From positions 558,001 to 622,000 of the forward strand of contig NZ_PVTV01000011.1 in assembly GCF_003003055.1 (NCBI RefSeq): DNA of 64,000 nucleotides, read 5' to 3'. Every line of letters starts with the position of its first letter. The first letter of the stretch is position 1. The position numbers and the translations under genes are program-made. Below the pieces are notes generated by a model. That model searched no databases. It saw nothing but the letters and a program-made list of their open reading frames with translations, and was not told the origin of the DNA. This document shows, one piece after another, positions 9,065 to 18,044 of this stretch. Origin of the DNA: Jezberella montanilacus. Lineage in GTDB: Bacteria; Pseudomonadota; Gammaproteobacteria; Burkholderiales; Burkholderiaceae_B.

Positions 9065-10015
9065 ATGACGAAGATTGTATTTTTAGATAGCGACACGATG
9101 CCCGAGCACTTACCTGTCCCCTCTTGGGCTGATGAATGGATTAATTGCCCGGCTACCCCGTCTGACACAGCATCGGCAGTCAAGGCTTTGGCGGACGCGA
9201 CCCTATGCATTACCAATAAAGTCAAAATCACTGCGGCCATTTTGCAGAAATCACCCAAGCTGCGATTCGTCTGCGTGGCTGCAACTGGTTACGACTGTAT
9301 CGATTTACAAGCTTGCAGAGAACATGGTGTAACGGTCTCGAACGTACCCGGCTATTCAAAGCAAAGCGTGGCTGAAGGGGTCATCGGTTTGATTTTCGCC
9401 TTGCGACGTTCTATGACTCATTATCAGACTCGCGCGCGACAGGCCTGGTCAAATTCGAAGATCTTCTGTGTGCACGGCGCGCCTATTCTCAATATCAGTG
9501 GCGCGACCTTGGGGATTTTTGGTCATGGTGCAATTGGCGGCGAAGTCGCTCGGCTAGCGAAAGCCTTGGGCATGAATGTGCTCTTCGGTGAGCATCGAGG
9601 CCGCCACGATATTCGTGAGGGCTACGTTCGTTTTGAAACCCTGCTGGCTCAAAGTGATGTGATCAGCTTGCATTGTCCACTGACAGAAGCAACCCGGGGC
9701 ATGATCGGTCACGCGGAAATCGCTCACATGAAGCCGGGCGCCTTGCTCATTAACACGGCTCGTGGGCCGCTCATCAATGAAGAGGCGGTCCTCGACGGTT
9801 TGAAAAGCAAACATCTCGGAGGCGTCGCCTTAGACGTACTCGCTCATGAACCACCCGCTGCAAAACATCCGCTCATGGACTACGATCAAGACAACTTAAT
9901 CATTACTCCTCACGTGACCTGGGCCAGTGAAAGTGGGGTCAATAATCTCAAACAAGGTATTTTGGCTAACTTGGAGGCCTTCAAACGGGGGCATCCTATT
10001 CATGTGGTGAGTTGA
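9065..10015 (+). CDS. D-2-hydroxyacid dehydrogenase (glycerate/hydroxypyruvate type)
   Basis: A 316-residue NAD(P)-dependent dehydrogenase of the D-isomer 2-hydroxyacid family. The Rossmann motif GIFGHGAIGGEVARLAKALG is present. The catalytic arginine lies in INTARGPLINEEAV, the glutamate in LDVLAHEPP and the histidine in NLIITPHVTWAS. Sequence style (GYDCIDLQACREHGVTVSNVPGY, split here by eye) suggests glycerate/hydroxypyruvate reductase, but the substrate is not fixed by motifs. It heads a plus-strand run with the AtuA pair and a Bug receptor (3-base gap to AtuA), so it probably acts on a product of that uncharacterised pathway. The 185-base upstream gap separates it from the divergent nuclease gene; no strong promoter or ribosome site was recognised there. 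Confidence 0.88.
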   Translation: MTKIVFLDSDTMPEHLPVPSWADEWINCPATPSDTASAVKALADATLCITNKVKITAAILQKSPKLRFVCVAATGYDCIDLQACREHGVTVSNVPGYSKQSVAEGVIGLIFALRRSMTHYQTRARQAWSNSKIFCVHGAPILNISGATLGIFGHGAIGGEVARLAKALGMNVLFGEHRGRHDIREGYVRFETLLAQSDVISLHCPLTEATRGMIGHAEIAHMKPGALLINTARGPLINEEAVLDGLKSKHLGGVALDVLAHEPPAAKHPLMDYDQDNLIITPHVTWASESGVNNLKQGILANLEAFKRGHPIHVVS

Positions 10016-10018
10016 GCG

Positions 10019-11377
10019 ATGACCTCAAAAAATCTCTTTGTTGGTTGTGCAACTGGATTTTCAGGCGATCGAACCGACGGCACAAAACCAGTGGTTGAAA
10101 CCTTGATTGCGCTGGGCGGTGGCGTCCTGACTTTCGAAACATTAGCCGAACGAACGCTGGCGCTTGCGCAAATTGAAAAACGTAAAAATCCACTCTCTGG
10201 TTACGAACCATTGCTAGATGATCTGGTCGGCCCTGTCTTGCGTCGTTGCCTGGATCACTCTATCAAAATCGTCAGCAATTTTGGCGCGGCCAACCCGCAA
10301 GCTGCAGCACAGAGAATTTATGCGCTCGCTCGAGCACAAGGGCTAAGAGCACCGCGAATTGCTGTTGTGCACGGCGACGATCTAACCCAGCCAGAGCAAT
10401 TGCAATATCTGCTTAAGCGCCTGAGCTCAAACATCGACCCGGCGCGCATCGTCAGTGCCAACGCTTACCTGGGTGCTCAACAAATCAGTGAAGCACTGCA
10501 AGAGGGTGCAGACATCGTTGTCACTGGTCGAGTGTCTGACCCCTCCCTGACGCTGGGGCCCGCCTTGGCTCACTTCGGTTGGTCTCTGGACGATTGGCAC
10601 AGACTGGGTTGCGGTACGATGGCCGGACACATGCTTGAATGTGGCACACAAGTGTCGGGCGGTTACTTTTGCGTACCGGGCCAGAAGCCTGTTGAAGGGA
10701 TGGATCGCCTTGGTTTCCCGATCGCAGAGATTGACAGTCAGGGTAACTTCTCTGTCTTTAAGGCCGCCAATACTGGTGGTCGAGTTGATTTGCGAACCGC
10801 AAAAGAACAATTACTTTACGAAGTGCATGACCCTGCCAAGTATCTAACGCCAGATGTGACGGCCGATATCACCAACGCGACCATTACTGAAACGGCGAAA
10901 GATCGCGTGCGCCTTGACGGGATCACCGGCCACGCCCGACCACCAGAACTTAAAGTCAACGTTTGCTATGACAATGGCTGGATCGGCGAGGCCGAGATCT
11001 CTTACGCAGGCTTCAAAGCCAAAGAGCGCGCAATGCTGGCGGGTGACACCATCCGCAAACGTATTGGTCATCTGATTGATTTGCGTGTCGACATTATCGG
11101 GGCCTTGAGTATCTTTGGGGATGACGCCGGTGAATTAGCCGCACGGGGTTTGAACACCTCGGCGAATGATGTCAGATTACGTGTCGCGGGTGTCCATATG
11201 CAAAAGGAAATCGCGGAGAAGGTTTCACGAGAAGTCTTAGCGCTCTATTGTTGCGGCCCTGCCGGCGGTGGCGGCGTGCGTACATCGCTTAAGCCACGGC
11301 TCGATACCTTATCCTGCACCATACCCCGTGAGTCGGTGGATGCAGGATGGACCATTGCAGGGGAGGAGCGCTCATGA
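10019..11377 (+). CDS. AtuA-domain protein (DUF1446), large part
   Basis: A 452-residue cytoplasmic protein of the AtuA/DUF1446 family, named from acyclic terpene utilisation in Pseudomonas; the biochemical activity is not established. Family features seen: the N-terminal GCATGFSGDRTDG segment, SNFGAANPQAA, DIVVTGRVSDPSLTLGPA, GCGTMAGHMLECGTQVSGGYF and the glycine-rich CCGPAGGGGVR. In many genomes this domain is fused to a ~100-residue C-terminal domain. Here that domain is a separate gene, starting at the ATGA overlap with this gene's stop. Neighbours (hydroxyacid dehydrogenase, Bug receptor) point to uptake and catabolism of an organic acid, which is an inference from context. Confidence 0.88.
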   Translation: MTSKNLFVGCATGFSGDRTDGTKPVVETLIALGGGVLTFETLAERTLALAQIEKRKNPLSGYEPLLDDLVGPVLRRCLDHSIKIVSNFGAANPQAAAQRIYALARAQGLRAPRIAVVHGDDLTQPEQLQYLLKRLSSNIDPARIVSANAYLGAQQISEALQEGADIVVTGRVSDPSLTLGPALAHFGWSLDDWHRLGCGTMAGHMLECGTQVSGGYFCVPGQKPVEGMDRLGFPIAEIDSQGNFSVFKAANTGGRVDLRTAKEQLLYEVHDPAKYLTPDVTADITNATITETAKDRVRLDGITGHARPPELKVNVCYDNGWIGEAEISYAGFKAKERAMLAGDTIRKRIGHLIDLRVDIIGALSIFGDDAGELAARGLNTSANDVRLRVAGVHMQKEIAEKVSREVLALYCCGPAGGGGVRTSLKPRLDTLSCTIPRESVDAGWTIAGEERS

Positions 11378-11739
11378 TTCGCGCCATGACAGAAGTACCT
11401 CTGCACCAGTTAGCACACGGACGCGCCGGTGATAAAGGCAATACCTCTAATATCAGTCTCATTGCTTGGGATACGGAATGCTTTCAGGTATTACTTGAGC
11501 AAGTCACCGAGGTAAGCGTCGCGGCCTGGTTCGGGCATCGACATCCGACTAAAGTGACCCGATATGTTTTACCTAAAATCGCATCCATGAACTTTGTGCT
11601 TGAAGGCATTCTTGATGGTGGCGTCAATGACGCACTAAATCTTGATACCCACGGCAAAGGCCTGTCCTTCTGGCTACTCGATATGCCGATAAAAGTATCG
11701 CCTGCGCTAGCAGATCGTCTCAGCAATCAAACCTATTAA
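11374..11739 (+). CDS. AtuA-associated small protein (usual C-terminal domain as separate gene)
   Basis: A 121-residue protein. The ATG at 11374 is chosen because it overlaps the AtuA stop (ATGA) and has GGGAGGAG five bases upstream; an in-frame ATG at 11347 lacks such a site. Characteristic residues are LAHGRAGDKGNTSNISLIA and a C-terminal LDTHGKGLSFWLLDM, which match the ferredoxin-fold-like domain found after DUF1446 in longer AtuA proteins. It is probably the second subunit of an AtuA complex. The function is unknown; the pairing is strongly supported by the overlap. Confidence 0.85.
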   Translation: MIRAMTEVPLHQLAHGRAGDKGNTSNISLIAWDTECFQVLLEQVTEVSVAAWFGHRHPTKVTRYVLPKIASMNFVLEGILDGGVNDALNLDTHGKGLSFWLLDMPIKVSPALADRLSNQTY

Positions 11740-11757
11740 TTTTTAGCATCACCGCAC

Positions 11758-12726
11758 ATGAAACTTCTTAAAGCACTGGCAATCAGCCTCATCACCCTGC
11801 TTAGCTTCAACGCCACAGCAGCTGAAACCTATCCTAGCAAGCCGATCAAACTGATTGTGCCTTTTCCTCCTGGTGGGGCCACTGACATCATCGCCAGAGT
11901 GGTTGCACAACGCCTCAGCATCGACATTGGGCAGACCGTCGTTGCAGAAAATCGTGCAGGGGCCGCTGGTGTAATTGGTTCGGATCTGGCGGCGCATTCG
12001 GCGCCTGACGGTTACACCATCGTCATGACGACTTCGAGCACACACTCTATTGGTCCTCTGCTAAATCCTGGTATCCCCTACTCACCCACTAAGGATTTCA
12101 CGCCCATCATCTATTTGGCCTCGTCACCACAAGTGCTGATCGTGCCGCTCTCGGCTCCATACAAAACCGTGCAAGAGTTGATCGATTTTGCCAAGAAAAA
12201 TCCGGGTAAATTGAATTACAGCTCTGCTGGGAATGGTGGGATTCCGCACCTGTCAGCCGCTCGTTTCGCAGCTGCTGCAGGTATTCAATTGACCCACGTC
12301 CCATACAAAGGGACTGCGCTTGCAATCCCGGATTTGATGGCTGGGCGAATCGATTTGATGTTTGACAGCATGTCCTCAGGGTCACCGCACGTCATGGACG
12401 GCAAAGTCAGGGCATTAGCGGTAACTTCACCAATCCCGTCACCTGTGTTGCCTGCAGTGCCTCCAATTATCCAGACAGTGCCGGGTTACGAATCGCTGAC
12501 ATGGTTTGGTGTGTTCGGGCCTGCAGGGATGCCAAAACCTATTGTTGAAAAATTAAACAAGGCCTTGAATCAAACCCTGAAAGATCCAGCCGTGCTTGCA
12601 CAACTACAAAAGCTTGGCTTTGACGCCGGCGGTGGCACACCTGAGGACTGCGCAGAAAAAATGGCAAAAGATACAGCGGCATGGAAGAAGGTTATCGAGG
12701 ATGCTCACATCACGATTGATCAGTAA
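11758..12726 (+). CDS. Bug/TctC-type periplasmic solute-binding protein
   Basis: A 322-residue receptor of the tripartite tricarboxylate transporter family, very numerous in Bordetella and relatives. It has a cleavable signal peptide (LLKALAISLITLLSFNATAA), then the standard mature start YPSKPIKLIVPFPPGGATD, the ENRAGAAGVIGSDLAA loop and the SAPDGYT motif. No tctA or tctB membrane genes lie nearby, so it is an orphan receptor, as most Bug proteins are. Position after the AtuA pair suggests it binds the organic acid consumed by that cluster, but the ligand cannot be read from sequence. Confidence 0.93.
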   Translation: MKLLKALAISLITLLSFNATAAETYPSKPIKLIVPFPPGGATDIIARVVAQRLSIDIGQTVVAENRAGAAGVIGSDLAAHSAPDGYTIVMTTSSTHSIGPLLNPGIPYSPTKDFTPIIYLASSPQVLIVPLSAPYKTVQELIDFAKKNPGKLNYSSAGNGGIPHLSAARFAAAAGIQLTHVPYKGTALAIPDLMAGRIDLMFDSMSSGSPHVMDGKVRALAVTSPIPSPVLPAVPPIIQTVPGYESLTWFGVFGPAGMPKPIVEKLNKALNQTLKDPAVLAQLQKLGFDAGGGTPEDCAEKMAKDTAAWKKVIEDAHITIDQ

Positions 12727-12765
12727 TTTCACAGCATACTTTGATAAACTGCGTGCCTTGAATCC

Positions 12766-12786
12766 AGTGTACTTGGTGCGTACACT
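12766..12786. promoter_or_regulatory. Perfect inverted repeat, probable operator of the ring-cleavage operon
   Basis: Half-sites AGTGTAC (12766-12772) and GTACACT (12780-12786) are perfect inverted copies separated by seven bases. The repeat lies 41 bases before the BadI-like start, in the only gap (101 bases) ahead of the ten-gene operon. Geometry fits a dimeric TetR-, GntR- or MarR-like repressor site. No regulator gene is adjacent, so the protein partner is unknown. Confidence 0.5.
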
Positions 12787-12827
12787 TAGGTCACATTAAG
12801 GTTAAAAATAATTCAAAGAGAGACAAG

Positions 12828-13607
12828 ATGCAATTTGAGACAATCCTCTATCAGGAAGACGGCCCGGTCGGCACACTCACGCTTAACCGTCCTGAGAACG
12901 GCAATATGTTTAATCACACTATGTGTCACGAAATTCGCGATTGCATCAACGCAATTCGTCGTGAAACCAGGACGAGAGTCATTATCCTGACTGGTGCGGG
13001 AGATCGTTTTTTTTGTCTCGGCGGCCGAAAAGATGACATGGAAGATACGCAACTTTATGCGGGAGTATTGCCCACACTTGAAATGTATGAAAGCATCGAT
13101 CGCCTGCAAAAACCTGTGATTGCTGCGGTCAATGGGTTTGCTGTCGGTGGTGGTAATGTTTTGCAAATGATGTGCGACCTCACGATTGCGGGGGATAACG
13201 CCATGTTCAGACAAGTAGGCCCCATGGTGGGAAGTTTTGACGCAGGCTACGGCACCTGGTATTTAGAAGACCTTGTCGGTAAAAAGCGGGCTAAAGAGAT
13301 GTGGTACTCGAATCCCAAAATTTCACCTCAAACGGCGCTCGACTGGGGCTTGATCAATCGAGTTGTGCCCGCGGCCGAACTGCGCCAAGCTGCTCACGCG
13401 TGGGCACTGGAAATTGCCGATCGCGGCGCGTTCGCACTAGCCTCCGTCAAGGCCGCCTTCAATGTGCGTCACGGTGGAGTCAGTGGTTTATCCCGAATGG
13501 CACATGACTTGTTATTGCGTGGCTATCTTGATACGGCCGAGCATGACGAACTGGCCGCATCGTTTGCCGAAAAACGCAAACCAGACGGGTCGACGTTCGG
13601 CCATTAG
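12828..13607 (+). CDS. BadI-like 2-ketocyclohexanecarboxyl-CoA hydrolase (MenB-family crotonase)
   Basis: A 259-residue crotonase-fold enzyme of the MenB/BadI branch, not a standard hydratase. It has the oxyanion segment FAVGGGNVLQMMCDLTIA, then FRQVGPMVGSFDAGYGTWYL. The catalytic FDxGYG aspartate is typical of MenB and BadI, and the two glutamates of enoyl-CoA hydratases are missing. It keeps the BadI-style KAAFN and C-terminal EKRKP elements. BadI hydrolytically opens the ring of 2-ketocyclohexanecarboxyl-CoA to pimelyl-CoA. MenB (naphthoate synthase) is the main alternative, but no other menaquinone genes are near, while a ligase, dehydrogenase, hydratase and SDR are. First gene of the operon; GAGAGA precedes the ATG. 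Confidence 0.75.
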   Translation: MQFETILYQEDGPVGTLTLNRPENGNMFNHTMCHEIRDCINAIRRETRTRVIILTGAGDRFFCLGGRKDDMEDTQLYAGVLPTLEMYESIDRLQKPVIAAVNGFAVGGGNVLQMMCDLTIAGDNAMFRQVGPMVGSFDAGYGTWYLEDLVGKKRAKEMWYSNPKISPQTALDWGLINRVVPAAELRQAAHAWALEIADRGAFALASVKAAFNVRHGGVSGLSRMAHDLLLRGYLDTAEHDELAASFAEKRKPDGSTFGH

Positions 13608-13623
13608 CAGCAGATTCCTTCAC

Positions 13624-15303
13624 ATGCTGACCTTACATGACCCCCTCCACACGCAGGAGCAATACGCTGTGGGCGCTTGGCAGGGCGACACGTTTTTTTC
13701 ACTGCTTGCAAAACATGCCCTGGAGCGCCCCAACGACATCGCATTGCGGGATGTATCAGCTACGCTAACTTGGGTTGAGACGCTTACTCAAGTCGAGAAT
13801 ATCGCCAGTGCTTTATCGGCACTAGGCCTGAGCCAGGGCGACCGGGTCGCGATTTGGTTGCCAAGCCGTGTAGAGAGCGTGATTATTTTTCTGGCCTGTT
13901 CTCGCAATGGCTATGTTTGCTGCCCATCTCTGCATCAAAGCTATACGGCTGACGAAGTGATCACCTTACTGCAGCGCATTCGCTGCAAAGCTTTTTTTAC
14001 GCAACCAGGTTACGGTTCAGATAGTAAAACCAACTCGGTGTTCGATCGGCTGGACAAGGTCAAGACCTTGCTGGGTGCTTATGTCCTTGGCCCGCATTTC
14101 GGGGCATCCGTCCCAGAAATGCCAGCCGCATTGACGTATCCAACCCAACGCGACCACGCTCAGCATCTTGAGGCTTTCGTCAACAACCCAGACAAGATCG
14201 TTTATCTCGCTTTTACGTCAGGCACCACCGGTTTGCCCAAAGGCGTGATGCACAGTGACAACACGCTGCTGGCCAACGGCAGAGCCATGGTGCGCGACTG
14301 GCACCACAACAGCAACACAATCTTGTTAACACTGAGCCCGTTGAGCCATCATATTGGCACCGTTGCGATCGAGCAATGGCTTGCCGCAGGTCTACAACTT
14401 GTGATCCACAACTTTGCCGCGGGCAAACCTGCACTGGATTGGATCGTCGAGAGTCAGGCAACCTATGTCATGGGGGTCCCCACCCACGCGATGGATATTC
14501 TGGATGATTTCAAGCGATGCAACTTAACTGCTCTGGGCAAGGTCAAGTCTTTTTATATGGCGGGCTCACCGATCCCGCAAGAGGTTGCCGAACAATTTTT
14601 GAAGATAGGCATCACTCCTCAAAATGTTTACGGCATGACTGAGAACGGCTCTCACCAATACACCCTACCCACCGATTCAACGCAAGTCATCGTCTCGACC
14701 TGCGGACGCGCGGCGTTGGGTTATGCCGTCAAAATATTTCATCCAGAGCGAACCAATGAAGAGTTGCTACGTGGCGAGATCGGCGAACTCGGCGGTCGCG
14801 GTGGTCTCTTGATGCTTGGATACTACGATGACCAACAAGCAACCGAAGACTCGTTCAATCGAGATGGATGGTTCATGAGCGGTGACCTCGGTGTGATGGA
14901 CGAAGCCGGCTGCGTCCAGATAGTCGGACGAAAGAAGGATCTGATCATCCGAGGTGGCCATAACATCCATCCTGCTCACATCGAAGACCTGGCGCATCGA
15001 CACCCTAATATTGCCAAAGCCGCTGCCTTCCCAATCGCGGATGACCGACTGGGTGAAAAGGTATGCCTGGCCATTATTCTGAGAGACGGCGGCAATATCG
15101 AGGCCCTGGAGGTATTGAGGCACTTGCATCGAGTAGGACTATCAAAGTTCGATATGCCAGAGTTTTTTATTGTTCTTGATCGATTTCCGCTGACCGCGAG
15201 CGGCAAAGTCCTGAAGCGCGAACTGGTTCTTTGGGTGAAGGACAAAAAAATCACACCAGAACCTGTCCGCTGGAAAGCATCGGAGCAATCCCATGAGCAT
15301 TGA
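13624..15303 (+). CDS. Acyl-CoA ligase, AliA-like (AMP-forming)
   Basis: A 559-residue acyl-adenylate-forming enzyme that activates a carboxylic acid to its CoA ester. The frame is open well upstream into the BadI-like gene, but the ATG at 13624 (MLTLHDPLHTQEQY) avoids a long overlap and gives the normal family length. Motifs: the P-loop FTSGTTGLPKGVMH, YGMTENGS (A5), GWFMSGDLGVMD (A7), GRKKDLIIRGGHNIHP (A8) and the C-terminal ASGKVLKREL with the catalytic lysine. In an ali/bad-type operon this would be the cyclohexanecarboxylate-CoA ligase. Specificity is inferred from neighbours; other alicyclic or fatty acids remain possible. Confidence 0.85.
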   Translation: MLTLHDPLHTQEQYAVGAWQGDTFFSLLAKHALERPNDIALRDVSATLTWVETLTQVENIASALSALGLSQGDRVAIWLPSRVESVIIFLACSRNGYVCCPSLHQSYTADEVITLLQRIRCKAFFTQPGYGSDSKTNSVFDRLDKVKTLLGAYVLGPHFGASVPEMPAALTYPTQRDHAQHLEAFVNNPDKIVYLAFTSGTTGLPKGVMHSDNTLLANGRAMVRDWHHNSNTILLTLSPLSHHIGTVAIEQWLAAGLQLVIHNFAAGKPALDWIVESQATYVMGVPTHAMDILDDFKRCNLTALGKVKSFYMAGSPIPQEVAEQFLKIGITPQNVYGMTENGSHQYTLPTDSTQVIVSTCGRAALGYAVKIFHPERTNEELLRGEIGELGGRGGLLMLGYYDDQQATEDSFNRDGWFMSGDLGVMDEAGCVQIVGRKKDLIIRGGHNIHPAHIEDLAHRHPNIAKAAAFPIADDRLGEKVCLAIILRDGGNIEALEVLRHLHRVGLSKFDMPEFFIVLDRFPLTASGKVLKRELVLWVKDKKITPEPVRWKASEQSHEH

Positions 15304-16075
15304 ATTAAGTATCCGCGACCAGCTAGGATTTGTTCGACTCGACCGGCCCGAAGCGCTCAATGCGCTTAGCTTTGCTATCCTCGATCAACTCGGCGCGATC
15401 ATCGACCAAATTGAAGCTGGCATCGAAGCTGGCCAGGTCCGTGGCGTAATCTTTACTGGTGCTGGCAATAAGGCGTTCTGCGCGGGTGCGGACATCACCG
15501 AACTCATCGGTCGCAGCACGCTACAAGAACACGCTGGGGCTGGCATCGGCCAAGCCGTGTTTTCAAGAATAGCGGCCCTGCCCGTGCCAACGGTATCGGT
15601 GATTCACGGTTATGCATTCGGTGGAGGACTCGAACTTGCGTTAGCGTGTAACTTTCGTATTGGCACAGCCAAAGCAAAGATGGGTTTACCGGAGGTGAAA
15701 CTTGGCCTCATCCCTGGCTATGGGGGCACGCAACGCTTGCCGAGGTTAGTGGGTGAAGGTCGAGCGCTTGAGATCATCATGTCGGGACGCACCATCGATG
15801 CTAGCGAGGCAGAAAGAATCGGCTTACTCAACAGTCTCGTGGACGACGGCGATCCGACTGCACTAGGCGTGCAGTTTTTAGGCCCTATGCTAAAACAAGG
15901 CCTCCCTGCACTTGAGTTTGCCAAGCAAGCCGTGATACGTGGGATGCAAACCACACTTGAAGAAGGTCTTCGCATCGAGCGTGATCTCTCAACGCTTGCT
16001 TACCAGACTGCAGACGCGAAAGAAGGGATGCAAGCTTTTTTAGGTAAACGTCCCGCTCAATTCAAGGATCAATAG
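15293..16075 (+). CDS. Enoyl-CoA hydratase, BadK-like
   Basis: A 260-residue crotonase with both catalytic glutamates of true hydratases: one in GGGLELALACNF and one in MGLPEVKLGLIPGYGGTQRL. The CoA-binding NKAFCAGADI segment is present. It overlaps the ligase gene by 11 bases. In the ali/bad scheme it would hydrate cyclohex-1-ene-1-carboxyl-CoA to the 2-hydroxy compound. It could also serve ordinary beta-oxidation of the opened chain. The hydratase call is firm; the ring substrate is inferred. Confidence 0.88.
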   Translation: MSIELSIRDQLGFVRLDRPEALNALSFAILDQLGAIIDQIEAGIEAGQVRGVIFTGAGNKAFCAGADITELIGRSTLQEHAGAGIGQAVFSRIAALPVPTVSVIHGYAFGGGLELALACNFRIGTAKAKMGLPEVKLGLIPGYGGTQRLPRLVGEGRALEIIMSGRTIDASEAERIGLLNSLVDDGDPTALGVQFLGPMLKQGLPALEFAKQAVIRGMQTTLEEGLRIERDLSTLAYQTADAKEGMQAFLGKRPAQFKDQ

Positions 16076-16077
16076 TC

Positions 16078-16824
16078 ATGAGCAAAGGCTGCATTATTGT
16101 CACCGGCGCAAGCAAAGGTATTGGCGCAGCGATCTCGTCTCGTCTCGCTGCCAGTGGCTATCAAGTGGGCTGTCTTTCGCGGTCAGGAAGTATGCCAGCC
16201 GCTGAGACAGCAAGTGCCAACATTCAGGCAAACTGCTTTGCCATCAGTTGCGATGTCAGTGACGAAAATCAACTTCAGACAGCCTTCGCTGCGACGGCTG
16301 AGCACTTCAAACAACCCCTCATCGGCCTTGTCAACAACGCTGGGGTTCACTCGCAAGGCAAAACTGAAACGCTCCACGCGGATGAGTTCAGACGAGTGAT
16401 GGACATCAATGCGGTCGCTGTTTTAGCGGCAAGCCAGACGATCTATCCTTACTTCATGAGACAGGCTGGTGGCCTGATCGTTAACATCGGCTCATTTTTT
16501 GATAAGCTTGGCATCAAACAACACGTGGCCTATTGCGCCGCCAAGGCAGCTGTGGGTGCCATGACACGGTGCATGGCCGTTGAGTGGGCCAATAGAGGCA
16601 TCAGGGTTCTTAACGTGGCCCCTGGCTACATCATGACAGACATGAACCGCGAAGCCATGCAAACAGGTCCGCTGGCGGACTACCTTGCCAAGCGAATCCC
16701 TGGTGGCAAGCCTGGTCAGGCCGATGACGTTGCCAAGCTGGTTGAGTCACTGTTTTTAATGGACAACGCTTTCATGACTGGTGAGACCATTTATATTGAC
16801 GGTGCCCATGGCATGTTAGGTTGA
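16078..16824 (+). CDS. Short-chain dehydrogenase, BadH-like
   Basis: A 248-residue SDR. The cofactor motif is TGASKGIGAAI, followed by NNAG (VNNAGVHSQG) and the catalytic YCAAK (tyrosine and lysine) preceded by the NIGSF serine. The expected reaction in this operon is oxidation of 2-hydroxycyclohexanecarboxyl-CoA to the 2-keto compound that BadI opens. It starts two bases after the hydratase stop, and the next gene starts inside its stop codon. The fold and catalytic residues are certain; substrate assignment depends on the operon context. Confidence 0.85.
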   Translation: MSKGCIIVTGASKGIGAAISSRLAASGYQVGCLSRSGSMPAAETASANIQANCFAISCDVSDENQLQTAFAATAEHFKQPLIGLVNNAGVHSQGKTETLHADEFRRVMDINAVAVLAASQTIYPYFMRQAGGLIVNIGSFFDKLGIKQHVAYCAAKAAVGAMTRCMAVEWANRGIRVLNVAPGYIMTDMNREAMQTGPLADYLAKRIPGGKPGQADDVAKLVESLFLMDNAFMTGETIYIDGAHGMLG

Positions 16825-18038
16825 GCGAAAGCACAGCAACAATTAGCCTTAATTATCCGGACACCACTATGCATGTACTTGAAAGACTCGACGCCGATCA
16901 GAAATGGAACAACGAAGAGAGCATGTTGCTCGAGTCCGTGAAAATCCTGGCACGAGAAAAAATCGCACCCCGCGCTGCCCACTACGATAAAACGGGTGAT
17001 TTCCCCTGGGACAATGTGCAGGACATCAATCACCTTGGCTTGAATGCCATGTTTATCCCTGAGGAGTATGGTGGCGCGCCGATGTCTTACGCCAGCTACT
17101 TGGCCTGTGTGCGTGAAATCAGTCAAGCCTGCGCATCGACGGGGATTATCTGGGCAACCAATTTCCACGCCATCAAGCCTCTGATCGATTTTGGAAATGA
17201 AGAGCAAAAACAGCGATTGCTGCCGCGGATAGCCGAAGGCGGCCTCGCAGCCCTGGTGATCACTGAACCATCGGCTGGCTCCGATGCAACAGGAATGAAA
17301 ACCAGTTTCACCGAAGATGGCGATGACATCATCATCAACGGAAGCAAAATCTTTATCTCGAATGGCGATGTCGCGGATATCTATTTAGTGTTCGGCAAGT
17401 GGGCTGGCATCGCAGGCGCGAAAGAGGCGATCACTGCGGTCATCCTCGAAAAAGGCACAGTCGGCCTCAGCGTAACGGGAATTGAAGACAAAATGGGTAC
17501 TCGCGCCTCTGGCACAGCATCCCTGTCTTTCGAGCACTGCCGCATCCCTCGGGCTAACCTTTTACAAAACCCTGGCGACGGACTAAAAATCCTGCTGGGT
17601 TCGTTAAATAAATCTCGCCCGAGTGTGGCGGCACATGCCTTAGGCATTGCACGTGCTGCGTTTGAAGACGCTGTCGCCTACATGAACGAGCGTCAACAAT
17701 CAGGCAAAAAGCTGCTTGAGTTTCAAGGTTTGCAATTCAATCTGGCCGACCTTGCTGCAGAACTGGTGATGTGTGAGTCTTGGCTCTGGCGTGTCGCAGA
17801 AATGATCGAAGGGGGCGCCAGCAACATCGGAATTGAAGCCTCGATTTTGAAACTCAAGGCAACAGATCTCGCCATGAGAATGGCAACCGATGCCGTACAG
17901 TTTCTCGGAGGCTATGGTTACTGCAAGGATTATCGGGCCGAGCGCTTGATGCGCGACGCAAAGATCACGCAAATCTGGGAAGGCACCAACCAGATTCACC
18001 GTCAGTTGATTGGACGCAGTTTTCTGAAAAAAGGTTGA
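16821..18038 (+). CDS. Acyl-CoA dehydrogenase, AliB-like
   Basis: A 405-residue FAD enzyme that forms the alpha,beta double bond of an acyl-CoA. Family segments: ITEPSAGSDATGMKT (FAD/substrate loop), GSKIFISNGDVAD, FLGGYGYCKDYRAERLMRDAK and the C-terminal IWEGTNQIHR, whose glutamate is the usual catalytic base. The TTG at 16821 overlaps the previous TGA (TTGA); an ATG at 16869 would give 389 residues and is also plausible. In an ali/bad-type route it would oxidise cyclohexanecarboxyl-CoA. Electron transfer flavoprotein genes are not in the window. Confidence 0.88.
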   Translation: MSESTATISLNYPDTTMHVLERLDADQKWNNEESMLLESVKILAREKIAPRAAHYDKTGDFPWDNVQDINHLGLNAMFIPEEYGGAPMSYASYLACVREISQACASTGIIWATNFHAIKPLIDFGNEEQKQRLLPRIAEGGLAALVITEPSAGSDATGMKTSFTEDGDDIIINGSKIFISNGDVADIYLVFGKWAGIAGAKEAITAVILEKGTVGLSVTGIEDKMGTRASGTASLSFEHCRIPRANLLQNPGDGLKILLGSLNKSRPSVAAHALGIARAAFEDAVAYMNERQQSGKKLLEFQGLQFNLADLAAELVMCESWLWRVAEMIEGGASNIGIEASILKLKATDLAMRMATDAVQFLGGYGYCKDYRAERLMRDAKITQIWEGTNQIHRQLIGRSFLKKG

Positions 18039-18044
18039 TAAGTG

